Positions 43,111 through 51,237 of a DNA stretch of 64,000 bases are shown here, in pieces. Numbering within the stretch: position 1 is the first letter of the stretch; every line of letters starts with the position of its first letter. Under the pieces are notes generated by a model that saw only the letters and a list, made by a program, of their open reading frames with translations, was not told where the DNA came from and did no database searches. Origin of the DNA: JAZREA01 sp045660545. Lineage in GTDB: Bacteria > Bacillota > Clostridia > Monoglobales > Firm-18. The position numbers and the translations under genes are program-made. The stretch spans positions 1-64,000 of the forward strand of contig JAZREA010000021.1 of assembly GCA_045660545.1 (NCBI GenBank), in the 5' to 3' direction.

Positions 43111-44751
43111 CTATTCTACTGAAATAATATAGTAGTAAAGTGGCTGACCGCCCTCATAGAACATACAGTCGTACTTCGGATAAGCTTCGCTTATAGCCTT
43201 TTCAAGCTCAGAAGCCGTCTCTGCGGAAACATCGCTTCCGTAGAAAACAGATATTACGGAAGATTCGTCGTCTGTCATGTCATCCACAAGCTTTCTTGTA
43301 ACTTCGGACGGGTCGGAGCCGATGTGGGTAATCTTACCTTCCTCCATACCCATAATGTCGTCCTTTTTGATTTCAAGGCCGTCTATTTCGGAGTCACGTG
43401 CGGCGAAGGTAACCGAGCCTGTTTTAACAACAGCGATTGCCTCGTGCATAGCCTCGGTAATCTCCTCCAAAGAAGCGCTTTCGTCAAACGCCAGTATAGC
43501 GCTGATTCCCTGAGGAACAGTCTTTGTAGGTATAACTACAACGGTCTTTTCCGTAAGCTCATCCACCTGCTCTGCCGCAAGGATAATGTTTTTGTTGTTC
43601 GGGAATACAAAGACAGTCTTTGCGTTTACGCTCTCTACCGCCTTTAAGATGTCCTCTGTGCTCGGGTTCATACTCTGGCCGCCCTCGACCATTTTGTCCG
43701 CCCCAAGCTCTAAGAATATATTGCTCATTCCCTCGCCTGCTGCAACTGCCACCATACCGTAATCCTTCGGAGGCTCTGTTGGCTGCTCAGCCGGAGCTGA
43801 TGAAGCGGGAGCTTCGGGAATAATCTCGTTGTGTTGAAGCTTCATGTTGTCAATCTTGATACTTTCAAGCTCGCCGAGCAAAACCGCCTGTTCGAGCACA
43901 AAGCCCGGGTGGTTTGTATGGATGTGTACCTTTATAACATCGTCGTCGTCAATTACCAGCATACAGTCGCCCTTGTCCTCGATTGAAGAACGAAAAGCGT
44001 CTACTGTGTGGCCTGTTGACTTTTTATTAATAATAAACTCTGTGCAGTACATAAACTTTATGTCTGCTGTGTCTATTTCGCTGCTTGCTGCGGCAGGTTT
44101 AGCAACAGTTGCGTTAGAATTTTCCGCAACAATTTCGTCACCCATAAGCGCGCTTAAACATCCGTTTAAAATCACACAAAGGCCCATACCGCCTGCGTCT
44201 ACAACGCCTGCCTGTTTCAGCACGGGGAGCATATCCGGAGTCTTGTCAAGCACCTCTTTTGAGTGTGCGACAACCATCTTTGCAAATTCGCATATGTCGT
44301 CAGTCTTCTCAGCAGCTTTCAAAGCGAAAGCCGCAGTTTCTCTAGAAACTGTAAGTATCGTGCCCTCCGTAGGCTTCATTACTGCCTTGTAAGCAGTGTC
44401 ATTAGCGCTTTTAAACGCAGCGGCAAGCTCCTTAGTGCCGACCGAATCTGCGCCCGCAAGACCTTTGTAAAAGCCTCTGAAAAGCTGTGAAGATATAACA
44501 CCGCTGTTACCCCTTGCGCCTCTTAGCGAAGCGGAAGCGATAGCCTCGGCAACCTTACTTACGCTGTTTTCCTCAACAGAATGGATTTTGCGTGCAGCTG
44601 CCGACACGGTCATCGACATATTAGTACCCGTGTCACCGTCAGGAACGGGGAAGACGTTTAAGTCGTCCACCATATGTTTGTTGTTTTCAAGATTATTGGC
44701 TCCGCTTAAAAACACCTTCTTAAGCAAGTCACCATCAAGTTTCTTAATCAT
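43111..44751 (-). CDS. fakA: DAK2-domain fatty acid kinase (FakA/YloV-like)
   Basis: A 546-residue protein with an N-terminal DAK2 kinase domain (LNVFPVPDGDTGTNMSMTV, near residues 28-46, with metal-binding aspartates; GARGNSGVISSQLFRGF) and a C-terminal DegV-like/YloV domain. In S. aureus FakA phosphorylates fatty acids bound to FakB (DegV-family) proteins for incorporation into phospholipid. No fakB gene is present in the window. The order asp23-fakA-recG corresponds to B. subtilis yloU-yloV-...-recG. Confidence 0.92.
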   Translation of the reverse strand: MIKKLDGDLLKKVFLSGANNLENNKHMVDDLNVFPVPDGDTGTNMSMTVSAAARKIHSVEENSVSKVAEAIASASLRGARGNSGVISSQLFRGFYKGLAGADSVGTKELAAAFKSANDTAYKAVMKPTEGTILTVSRETAAFALKAAEKTDDICEFAKMVVAHSKEVLDKTPDMLPVLKQAGVVDAGGMGLCVILNGCLSALMGDEIVAENSNATVAKPAAASSEIDTADIKFMYCTEFIINKKSTGHTVDAFRSSIEDKGDCMLVIDDDDVIKVHIHTNHPGFVLEQAVLLGELESIKIDNMKLQHNEIIPEAPASSAPAEQPTEPPKDYGMVAVAAGEGMSNIFLELGADKMVEGGQSMNPSTEDILKAVESVNAKTVFVFPNNKNIILAAEQVDELTEKTVVVIPTKTVPQGISAILAFDESASLEEITEAMHEAIAVVKTGSVTFAARDSEIDGLEIKKDDIMGMEEGKITHIGSDPSEVTRKLVDDMTDDESSVISVFYGSDVSAETASELEKAISEAYPKYDCMFYEGGQPLYYYIISVE

Positions 44752-44762
44752 TAGTTCACCTC

Positions 44763-45116
44763 TTAGTCCACTCTGACGCTTTCGACATTAACGTTTACCT
44801 GCTTAACCAAAAAGCCTGTGGTACTTTCGACGTTATACTTAACGCCCTCGATAATGCTTTCAGAAGTAGTTTTAATATTAATACCGTAACCGACTATAAC
44901 GTGCACGTCTATAACGAGCCCGTCGTCTTCCACAGTAACTTTGATACCCTTGCTCATAGCGTCGCGCTTTAAAAGAGAAGCAAAGCCGTCAGCCTTGTTC
45001 CTTACAGCCATACCCACAACGCCGTAACAACGTGTGGCAGCGTCCCCCGCGATTGTAGCTATAACTTCGGAAGAAATTGTAATCAATCCGTTTTTGTTCT
45101 CTACCTTAGCGTTCAT
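44763..45116 (-). CDS. Asp23/Gls24 family envelope stress protein (YloU-like)
   Basis: A 117-residue protein with GLITISSEVIATIAGDAATRC, GVVGM and VIVGYGINIKTTSESIIEGVKYNVESTTG, the Asp23/Gls24 pattern. Members associate with the membrane or act with FakA-type partners; precise function is unknown. The ATG at 45116 is favoured by GGAGGTGTATATT directly upstream; the reading frame extends further to 45158 but without a ribosome site. Confidence 0.92.
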   Translation of the reverse strand: MNAKVENKNGLITISSEVIATIAGDAATRCYGVVGMAVRNKADGFASLLKRDAMSKGIKVTVEDDGLVIDVHVIVGYGINIKTTSESIIEGVKYNVESTTGFLVKQVNVNVESVRVD

Positions 45117-45174
45117 AATATACACCTCCGGATAAAATAAATGCCAAATTAATAACAAACCTCATATTTAGTAT

Positions 45175-45203
45175 ATTGTACCACATGTGCAAAAAAATAT
45201 CAA
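45175..45203 (-). promoter_or_regulatory. Promoter of asp23-fakA-recG
   Basis: Minus-strand TTGATA (plus 45198-45203), 17-bp spacer, TACAAT (plus 45175-45180), about 60 bp upstream of the asp23 start. Confidence 0.7.
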
Positions 45204-45304
45204 CTAATTTTTAAAAAAGCCATCGCCCTAATCGACCATATTTTCACAAACGCGGATAATATAATAAAAAAATCCCACACTATTATTAAAGGTGTGTGAT
45301 TTGT

Positions 45305-45652
45305 TTGAAAAAAATTTTATATTTACTGACAGGTCTTGCAAGCGGCTTTGTAAACGGCATATTAGGTACGGGTGGCGGAACAATAGTTGTGCCCGCAATC
45401 GAGCTTTTGGGCGTTGACACAAAAAGCTCGCACTCTACCGCAATAGCAGTAATACTTCCGATAACGATAGTTTCCTCCTTCTTTTACTTCAAGCAGGGGA
45501 TATCCGACATAAAGTCTACCCTCATACTTTCCGCAGCAGGATGTGTCGGCGCAGTATTCGGCGCAAAATTCTTAAAGAAAATTCCGTCCTCATACTTAAA
45601 AATACTGTTTGGCGCGTCCATGATATTTGGCGGAATAAGAGGGCTTATGTAA
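45305..45652 (+). CDS. TSUP (TauE/SafE) transporter, N-terminal-like half protein
   Basis: About 115 residues with roughly four membrane helices, equal to half of a normal 240-270-residue TauE/SafE transporter. LASGFVNGILGTGGGTIVVP carries the glycine-rich repeat motif, and SKSSHSTAIAVILPITIVSSF the conserved ST site. TTG 45305 follows AAAGGTGTG; an upstream GTG at 45296 is possible. The stop is 20 bp before the partner half-gene. It probably heterodimerises with that product. Substrate is unknown (sulfite or other organosulfur anions in characterised relatives). Confidence 0.85.
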   Translation: MKKILYLLTGLASGFVNGILGTGGGTIVVPAIELLGVDTKSSHSTAIAVILPITIVSSFFYFKQGISDIKSTLILSAAGCVGAVFGAKFLKKIPSSYLKILFGASMIFGGIRGLM

Positions 45653-45672
45653 AACAGGAAAGGTGTGGTCGT

Positions 45673-46044
45673 GTGATACTTTTAATTATTGCAGGAGTAG
45701 TATCAGGAATAATAAGCGGAATGGGTATCGGCGGAGGAATAATACTGATTCCTACGCTGACGATGCTTTTGGGCTTTGACCAAAAGACAGCTCAGGGGAT
45801 AACCCTGCTGTACTTTATACCCACCGCAATCTTCGCACTAACCGTACACATAAAAAACAAAACAATTAACTTCAAAGCTGCTGCGCTGCTAATCGCCGCA
45901 GGCATACCGGGCGCGGTCTTGGGCACGTATGTACTGAAATTTGTCTCCCCCGAAACATTGGGCAAGATATTTTCCGCCTTCTTGCTGAGCATTGGTGTTT
46001 ATCAGGTAATATCGGGAATTAAAGAACGAAAAAAATCAGTTTAG
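45673..46044 (+). CDS. TSUP (TauE/SafE) transporter, second half protein
   Basis: About 123 residues with roughly four helices and the same motif set as its neighbour: VVSGIISGMGIGGGIILIP and KTAQGITLLYFIPTAIFAL. The start is GTG at 45673 with AAAGG about 10 nt upstream. Together with the preceding gene it reconstitutes a two-repeat TSUP transporter as separate polypeptides; both frames are intact and end or start cleanly, so this is a gene pair, not a frameshift. The 3' end overlaps the convergent gene by 9 bp. Confidence 0.85.
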   Translation: MILLIIAGVVSGIISGMGIGGGIILIPTLTMLLGFDQKTAQGITLLYFIPTAIFALTVHIKNKTINFKAAALLIAAGIPGAVLGTYVLKFVSPETLGKIFSAFLLSIGVYQVISGIKERKKSV

Positions 46045-46623
46045 ACTAAACGAATCCATAACTTTCAAAAAGTCCTGCTCAGTTTTTTGCGAAATCTGCG
46101 GACCTTTCATAAGCGTAATGTTGTAACCGTATTTTTCCGCAATAATTATATGCTGCACAACCTCGTTTCCGTCATAGGTGTACTCTGCTATGAGCACTTC
46201 TGCTCCGTCTTTTGTCGTTTCCTCAAACCTTGTAAACTCCACACCCATACCAGAGTTTTTAATCGCCGATTCAAACTCCTCTTTGGACACTTTTTTCAGC
46301 GTGCCTTCGTTTTTCGCAGTTACTATGTTTATGCTCGAGCCGCTTTTGTCGTCTGTCAAAATAAAGTCCACTGCTCTTGCAATTTGGGTCGCGGTGTACC
46401 CTTCGGGATATTTAACTGTGTATCCGTTTTCGGAAGTGTGTACCTTGTATCCGTCACTGCCCGTCGGGTCTGTAAGCGCGGTTTGCTCGGGGTTTTGAGT
46501 TTCCTGCGCAGCAGGTGTTGTTTCGGCCTCATCCTTGCCTGCCATAATAAAAAGCAGAGTAGTACATATTAAGGCAACCGCAACGCAAAGTACAATCAGT
46601 ATGTATCTGACCTTTTTATCCAT
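46036..46623 (-). CDS. Membrane-anchored protein of unknown function (PsbP-like region)
   Basis: A 195-residue protein with one N-terminal membrane segment (about 7-27), a Thr/Pro/Glu-rich linker (about 30-55), then a folded domain with YTVKYPEGYTATQI and a C-terminal QKTEQDFLKVMDSFSL typical of small PsbP/DcrB-like lipoprotein domains. No catalytic residues are recognised. The ATG at 46623 has GGAGAGG 8 nt upstream and lies 2 bp after the ttcA-like stop, so it is probably co-transcribed. Function unknown. Confidence 0.7.
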   Translation of the reverse strand: MDKKVRYILIVLCVAVALICTTLLFIMAGKDEAETTPAAQETQNPEQTALTDPTGSDGYKVHTSENGYTVKYPEGYTATQIARAVDFILTDDKSGSSINIVTAKNEGTLKKVSKEEFESAIKNSGMGVEFTRFEETTKDGAEVLIAEYTYDGNEVVQHIIIAEKYGYNITLMKGPQISQKTEQDFLKVMDSFSLN

Positions 46624-46625
46624 AA

Positions 46626-47462
46626 TCAAAACCTCTCCAAAAAAGAATGTGTCACTCCGTTTTCCTTATACCCCGGCATAGTTTCCAAGTTAACCGAATG
46701 GATGCTGTTGAAGATATTGTTTTCGACATCAGGGTTGGTCTTTTTAAGCTCTTTTATAAGCATCTTAATCTCCTGACGTTTCGACTCGCCGATGCCGTCC
46801 TCGGAGCTATCTCTTTTTTCGACAAACCTGCATGCGCACTGTATAAATTCAAGGCCGTTATAGCTTTTCCACGCCAAAATATCGTCCTCGTGCACGCAAT
46901 AAAGCGGGCGTATAAGCTCCATACCCTCAAAGTTTGTGCTATGTAATTTTGGAAGCATCGCCTGAATCTGCGCGCCGTACATCATACCAAGAAGAGTGGT
47001 TTCTATAACGTCGTTAAAGTGATGACCGAGCGCAATCTTGTTACACCCAAGCTCCTTTGCCTTGGCGTACAGATGCCCTCTTCTCATCCTCGCACACATA
47101 TAGCACGGCGAGCCGTCCATTGTGTTTACAGCGTCAAAAATGTCGGACTCAAAAACAGTAAGAGGAATGTTCATAAGACGCGCGTTGTCCTCGATTCTCT
47201 GCCTGTTTTTCGGGTTGTATCCGGGGTCCATAACAAGATACAAAAGCTCGAAATTCACATCGCTGATTTTTTGAAGGTGCCTCATAAGATTCGCCATAAT
47301 CATCGAATCCTTGCCGCCCGAAATGCAAACGGCAATCTTGTCGTTTTCCTTAACAAGCTCGTATCTTTTCACCCCTGCGATAAACGGGTTCCATATTTCT
47401 TTTCTATATTTTTTAATCAGGCTTCGTTCAATAAGCTGATATTTTTCAAGCTCTCTCGGCAT
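46626..47462 (-). CDS. ttcA: tRNA 2-thiocytidine synthetase family protein (TtcA-like)
   Basis: PP-loop ATPase of 278 residues: SGGKDSMIMANLM (near 49-61), DPGYNPKNRQRIEDNA, CYMCARMRRG (CxxC) and ALGHHFNDVIETTLLGMMYG, then a third cysteine region IQCACRF. TtcA proteins use an Fe-S cluster held by these cysteines to thiolate C32 of certain tRNAs. Firmicute homologues are only annotated by similarity. It overlaps the tcdA-like gene by 17 bp. Confidence 0.85.
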   Translation of the reverse strand: MPRELEKYQLIERSLIKKYRKEIWNPFIAGVKRYELVKENDKIAVCISGGKDSMIMANLMRHLQKISDVNFELLYLVMDPGYNPKNRQRIEDNARLMNIPLTVFESDIFDAVNTMDGSPCYMCARMRRGHLYAKAKELGCNKIALGHHFNDVIETTLLGMMYGAQIQAMLPKLHSTNFEGMELIRPLYCVHEDDILAWKSYNGLEFIQCACRFVEKRDSSEDGIGESKRQEIKMLIKELKKTNPDVENNIFNSIHSVNLETMPGYKENGVTHSFLERF

Positions 47463-48162
47463 AGCTACCTCCGACTAAATCCTTTATAACCTCCGACGCG
47501 ATAACAAGCCCCGCTACCGAAGGTACAAACGACACACTTCCCGGTACTCCCCTTTTCCCCTGGTTTTCCGGCTGTGTTATCGGCTTTTCCTTTGAATACA
47601 CCACTTTTAACTTCTTTACTCCCCGCTTTTTAAGCTCGTACCTCATCACTCTGGCAAGCGGGCAGACAGATGTGTCGTATATATCCGCCACCTCAAACTC
47701 CGTTGGGTTTAGCTTATTCCCCGCACCCATAGAGCATATAATCGGCGTGCCTGCGCTTTGCGCCTTCACAACAAGCTCTATTTTGCCCGTAACAGTGTCT
47801 ATCGCGTCAACTACATAGTCGTAATTTTTAAAGTCAAATTCCTCACTGTTTTCGGGGGTGTAAAAGCACTTGTGCGCGTTAACCACGGCGGCAGGGTTGA
47901 TGTCCCTTATCCTCTCCGCCATAACCTCCACCTTGGCTTTGCCGACAGTAGAGTGCAGCGCGATAATCTGTCTGTTTATATTAGAAAGGCTTACAACGTC
48001 ATCGTCGATTAAGTCAAGCGCACCAACGCCGCAACGTGCCAAAGCCTCGGCCACATACCCGCCGACACCTCCGACGCCAAATATTGCAACTTTGGATTCT
48101 TTAAGCTTTTGTAGCCCTTCGTCGCCGATTAAAAGCCCGGTCCTTATAAATTCATTTTCCAT
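47446..48162 (-). CDS. tcdA: tRNA threonylcarbamoyladenosine dehydratase (TcdA-like)
   Basis: E1-like ThiF/MoeB superfamily protein, 238 residues. AIFGVGGVGGYVAEALARCG (nucleotide-binding glycine motif, residues about 29-48), DLIDDDVVSLSNINRQI and CPLARVMRYELKKRG are conserved in TcdA/CsdL, which converts t6A37 into cyclic ct6A on tRNAs. Coupled to a second tRNA-modifying enzyme gene (ttcA-like), which supports the assignment over ubiquitin-like activation. Confidence 0.87.
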   Translation of the reverse strand: MENEFIRTGLLIGDEGLQKLKESKVAIFGVGGVGGYVAEALARCGVGALDLIDDDVVSLSNINRQIIALHSTVGKAKVEVMAERIRDINPAAVVNAHKCFYTPENSEEFDFKNYDYVVDAIDTVTGKIELVVKAQSAGTPIICSMGAGNKLNPTEFEVADIYDTSVCPLARVMRYELKKRGVKKLKVVYSKEKPITQPENQGKRGVPGSVSFVPSVAGLVIASEVIKDLVGGSYAERA

Positions 48163-48237
48163 AGTATATTCCTTTCAATACAACAAAAGCGCGTTTTTAC
48201 TTTTTAAGTGATAAAACCTTTACGCAATGTATAAAAA

Positions 48238-49281
48238 TCAGAGATTATGACGAATGATGACCTCTGTCAGCGCTTGGGCCATAGAAGCAAAGCCAAAATC
48301 GGTTGGATGGCAGTTGTCGACCGTTCCCGAATCTTTGCAAAGTCCGGTCAGCGCCTCTCCATCAATAAAATATACATTTTTATCGCCCGATAAAACAGCA
48401 TTACGATATGTTGTTTCAATTATGTTTCGTCTTGTTTTTTCCTCTTTTGTCAAAAAATGTTTTGGACGGGACATAATTATCACAGGCAAAAGCGGATTTC
48501 TCTTTCTTATTTCCTTAAACATTTTTTCATGAGTTTTTTTAAGATGCTCCGCAGTGGGAGCGTTGTAGTCGTAATCATAGACAAAAACTGACATATCTAA
48601 ATTTTTGATATAATCAATCATCTCATCTTCCGCCTTTGCATTCCCCGAAAAGCCAAGATTTATGTAATCATAATCAAAATTTCTTGAAACAATTGCCTGA
48701 TAGCTCATTCCCGGCCTCGACGCACATCCTCCTTGTGTAATTGAAGAACCATAATATACAATCGGCTCTTTGTTTTTATAAGGCTCTGGCTCTTTCAGTA
48801 ACGAGCCTTCCTTTAACCCTATATACAGCTCCTTAACATTCGAATACAGAGGGAAATTTATGGTTATTTGTCTTTGTGTGCTTTCTTCAAATTCCACAAT
48901 ACTTTCATATCCATTTTCTATATCAAAAGGAGGAACAAAGGATTTAACATACTGATTGTTTGCGTACAAATCAAATCCCACAGAACCCGTTAATGCGAAA
49001 TGTGGCATTTTACCCAAGCCATCCATTTTAGTATGAATAGCTATGTAGGGGCTGTCAGTAACAAATCTGACTCTTCCGCCCGCGGTGTTTGAATGCAAAG
49101 CATAAACACCTTCACTGACACTTTTTGCAACACTTTCAGGCATACGCCTATATTTCCCGTTTTCCCTGAAAACCCCATAAACCTTAAACGGTGACTCATC
49201 ACTTTTATGAAACTTAATATCTTTTTTATCTATTTTTGTTTCAACTGCAAAATTGCTGTCTATCCTCGAAATATCCGACAT
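48238..49281 (-). CDS. SGNH/GDSL-family hydrolase
   Basis: A 347-residue protein. The N-terminal half (about 1-165) is a beta-rich carbohydrate-esterase-like region, and the C-terminal half is an SGNH esterase domain: YYGSSITQGGCAS (catalytic serine block, near 182), LGFSGNAKAEDEM (Gly/Asn blocks) and VDNCHPTDFGFASM (catalytic D and H). Such enzymes deacylate polysaccharides or other esters. No signal peptide is evident. It stands alone between the tRNA genes and the ABC transporter pair; the substrate is unknown. Confidence 0.85.
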   Translation of the reverse strand: MSDISRIDSNFAVETKIDKKDIKFHKSDESPFKVYGVFRENGKYRRMPESVAKSVSEGVYALHSNTAGGRVRFVTDSPYIAIHTKMDGLGKMPHFALTGSVGFDLYANNQYVKSFVPPFDIENGYESIVEFEESTQRQITINFPLYSNVKELYIGLKEGSLLKEPEPYKNKEPIVYYGSSITQGGCASRPGMSYQAIVSRNFDYDYINLGFSGNAKAEDEMIDYIKNLDMSVFVYDYDYNAPTAEHLKKTHEKMFKEIRKRNPLLPVIIMSRPKHFLTKEEKTRRNIIETTYRNAVLSGDKNVYFIDGEALTGLCKDSGTVDNCHPTDFGFASMAQALTEVIIRHNL

Positions 49282-49335
49282 GTTAAATCTCTTCCTTTCA
49301 ACATTGACATTCCTTTGTTTTTTAATTCTTATATT

Positions 49336-51237
49336 TTATTCAAGTTCAAAAGCTCCTGTATAGAGCTGATAATACTTGCCTTTGTTTGCGATTAGTTCTT
49401 CGTGGCTGCCGCGCTCGATAATTCTTCCCTTATCAAGCACCATAATAACAGTTGCGTTTTGTATTGTCGAAAGCCTGTGCGCAATAACGAACACTGTACG
49501 CCCCTTCATCAGACGGTCCATGCCCTTTTGCACAATCGCCTCTGTTCTGGTGTCTATGCTTGATGTCGCCTCGTCCAAAACCATAACCGGCGGGTCTGCA
49601 ACCGCCGCTCTTGCTATCGACAAAAGCTGCCTTTGTCCCTGCGAAAGTCCCTCTCCGTTGCCGCTTATTATGGTGTTGTAGCCGTCGGGCAGCATATTTA
49701 TAAAGGTGTCGGCGTTTGCAAGCTTTGCCGCCGCGTACACCTCTTCGTCCGTAGCGTCGGGGTTGCCGTAACGGATGTTCTCCATAATGGTACCTGTAAA
49801 CAGGCTTACGTCCTGCAACACAATACCCAACGAGCGTCGAAGGTCCGCCTTTTTAATCTTATTTATATTTATATCGTCATACCTGATTTTGCCGTCTGCG
49901 ATGTCGTAGAATCTGTTTATAAGGTTTGTTATCGTCGTTTTGCCCGCACCCGTCGCACCGACGAAGGCAATCTTTTGCCCCGGGTTTGCGTAAAGTGTGA
50001 TGTTGTGCAAAACTGTCTTTTCGTCCGTGTATCCAAAGTCTACGTCGTCCATAGTAACGGCGCCCTCAAGCTTAGTATAGGTTGTGGTGCCGTCCTCGTG
50101 GGGATGCTTCCACGCCCACATACCCGTACGCTCGGCAGTCTCTACGATTTTGCCGTCCACTTCCCTTGCGTTTACAAGGGTAACGTAGCCGTTGTCAGCC
50201 TCAGGTTCCTCGTCCATCAGCTCAAAGATTCTCTCCGCACCCGCAAGCGCCATAGCGATTGAGTTAATCTGCTGGGAAATCTGGCTCACAGGCATAGTAA
50301 AGCTCTTTGAAAGGAGCAAAAACGACGCAAGCTGTCCAAGGCTTATAACGCTCAGCCCGCTTACAGACAAAAGTCCGCCCACAAACGCAACCATAACGTA
50401 CTGCAAATTTCCGATATTAGCTAAAATCGGCATCAGTATATTGGCAAAGCGGTTTGCAGAAGTCGCGTCTTTACATAGCTGTTCGTTAATTTTGTCGAAC
50501 TCACTCTTCGAATCATCCTCGTGGCAAAAGACCTTTACCACCTTTTGTCCGTGAATTCTCTCTTCGATAAATCCGTTTACTATACCGATAGACTTTTGCT
50601 GTTTTATAAAGAATTTTGCCGAATTTCCGCCCACGAACTTTACAACCCGCGTCATAACAAACACAAATACTATCACCATAGCCGTAAGCGGCACGCTGGT
50701 ATAAAGCATTGCGGAAAATACCGCCACAATCGTAATCGCAGAAGAAAACATCTGGGGTATGCTTTGCGAAATCATCTGTCTTAGAGTGTCGGTGTCGTTG
50801 GTGTAATGGCTCATAAGGTCCCCGTGGGTGTTGGTGTCAAAGTACTTTATCGGCAGATGTTGCATGTGTGAAAACATTTTGTCTCGTATCTTTTTTAACA
50901 CACCCTGTGAAACGGTTACCATAATAAAGTTGTATGCCCAGGTAGAAAAAACGCCCACCACATAAATAACCGCCATAGTTCCAATCGCGCCCAAAAGAGG
51001 TGCAAAGTCGGGCGCTCCCGTCGACAACAGCATAGGTGTAATATAGTTGTCAATCAGCTTTTGCAAAAAGAGCGAGCCTGCAACCCCTGCAAGCGAGCTT
51101 AAAACTATGCAAATCAAAACTACTAAAATGTGCGCCCTATATCCGTCGCCGATGTATAAAAGAAGTCTCTTCATGGTGGCACCGACGTTTTTCGCCTTAC
51201 GGCCGTCCCCTCTGGGCATTCTACCTCTCGGACCCAT
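49336..51237 (-). CDS. ABC exporter half-transporter (canonical subunit)
   Basis: Half-transporter of 633 residues: a short basic N-terminal stretch, six helices (about 25-330), then an ATPase domain with Walker A GATGAGKTT, the LSQGQRQLLSIARA signature and Walker B VMVLDEATSSID containing the catalytic glutamate. An extra hydrophilic segment (about 345-390) sits between the membrane and ATPase domains. ATG 51237 has GGAGG 8 nt upstream and overlaps the partner gene by 17 bp. Multidrug or peptide export is typical; substrate unknown. Confidence 0.9.
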   Translation of the reverse strand: MGPRGRMPRGDGRKAKNVGATMKRLLLYIGDGYRAHILVVLICIVLSSLAGVAGSLFLQKLIDNYITPMLLSTGAPDFAPLLGAIGTMAVIYVVGVFSTWAYNFIMVTVSQGVLKKIRDKMFSHMQHLPIKYFDTNTHGDLMSHYTNDTDTLRQMISQSIPQMFSSAITIVAVFSAMLYTSVPLTAMVIVFVFVMTRVVKFVGGNSAKFFIKQQKSIGIVNGFIEERIHGQKVVKVFCHEDDSKSEFDKINEQLCKDATSANRFANILMPILANIGNLQYVMVAFVGGLLSVSGLSVISLGQLASFLLLSKSFTMPVSQISQQINSIAMALAGAERIFELMDEEPEADNGYVTLVNAREVDGKIVETAERTGMWAWKHPHEDGTTTYTKLEGAVTMDDVDFGYTDEKTVLHNITLYANPGQKIAFVGATGAGKTTITNLINRFYDIADGKIRYDDININKIKKADLRRSLGIVLQDVSLFTGTIMENIRYGNPDATDEEVYAAAKLANADTFINMLPDGYNTIISGNGEGLSQGQRQLLSIARAAVADPPVMVLDEATSSIDTRTEAIVQKGMDRLMKGRTVFVIAHRLSTIQNATVIMVLDKGRIIERGSHEELIANKGKYYQLYTGAFELE

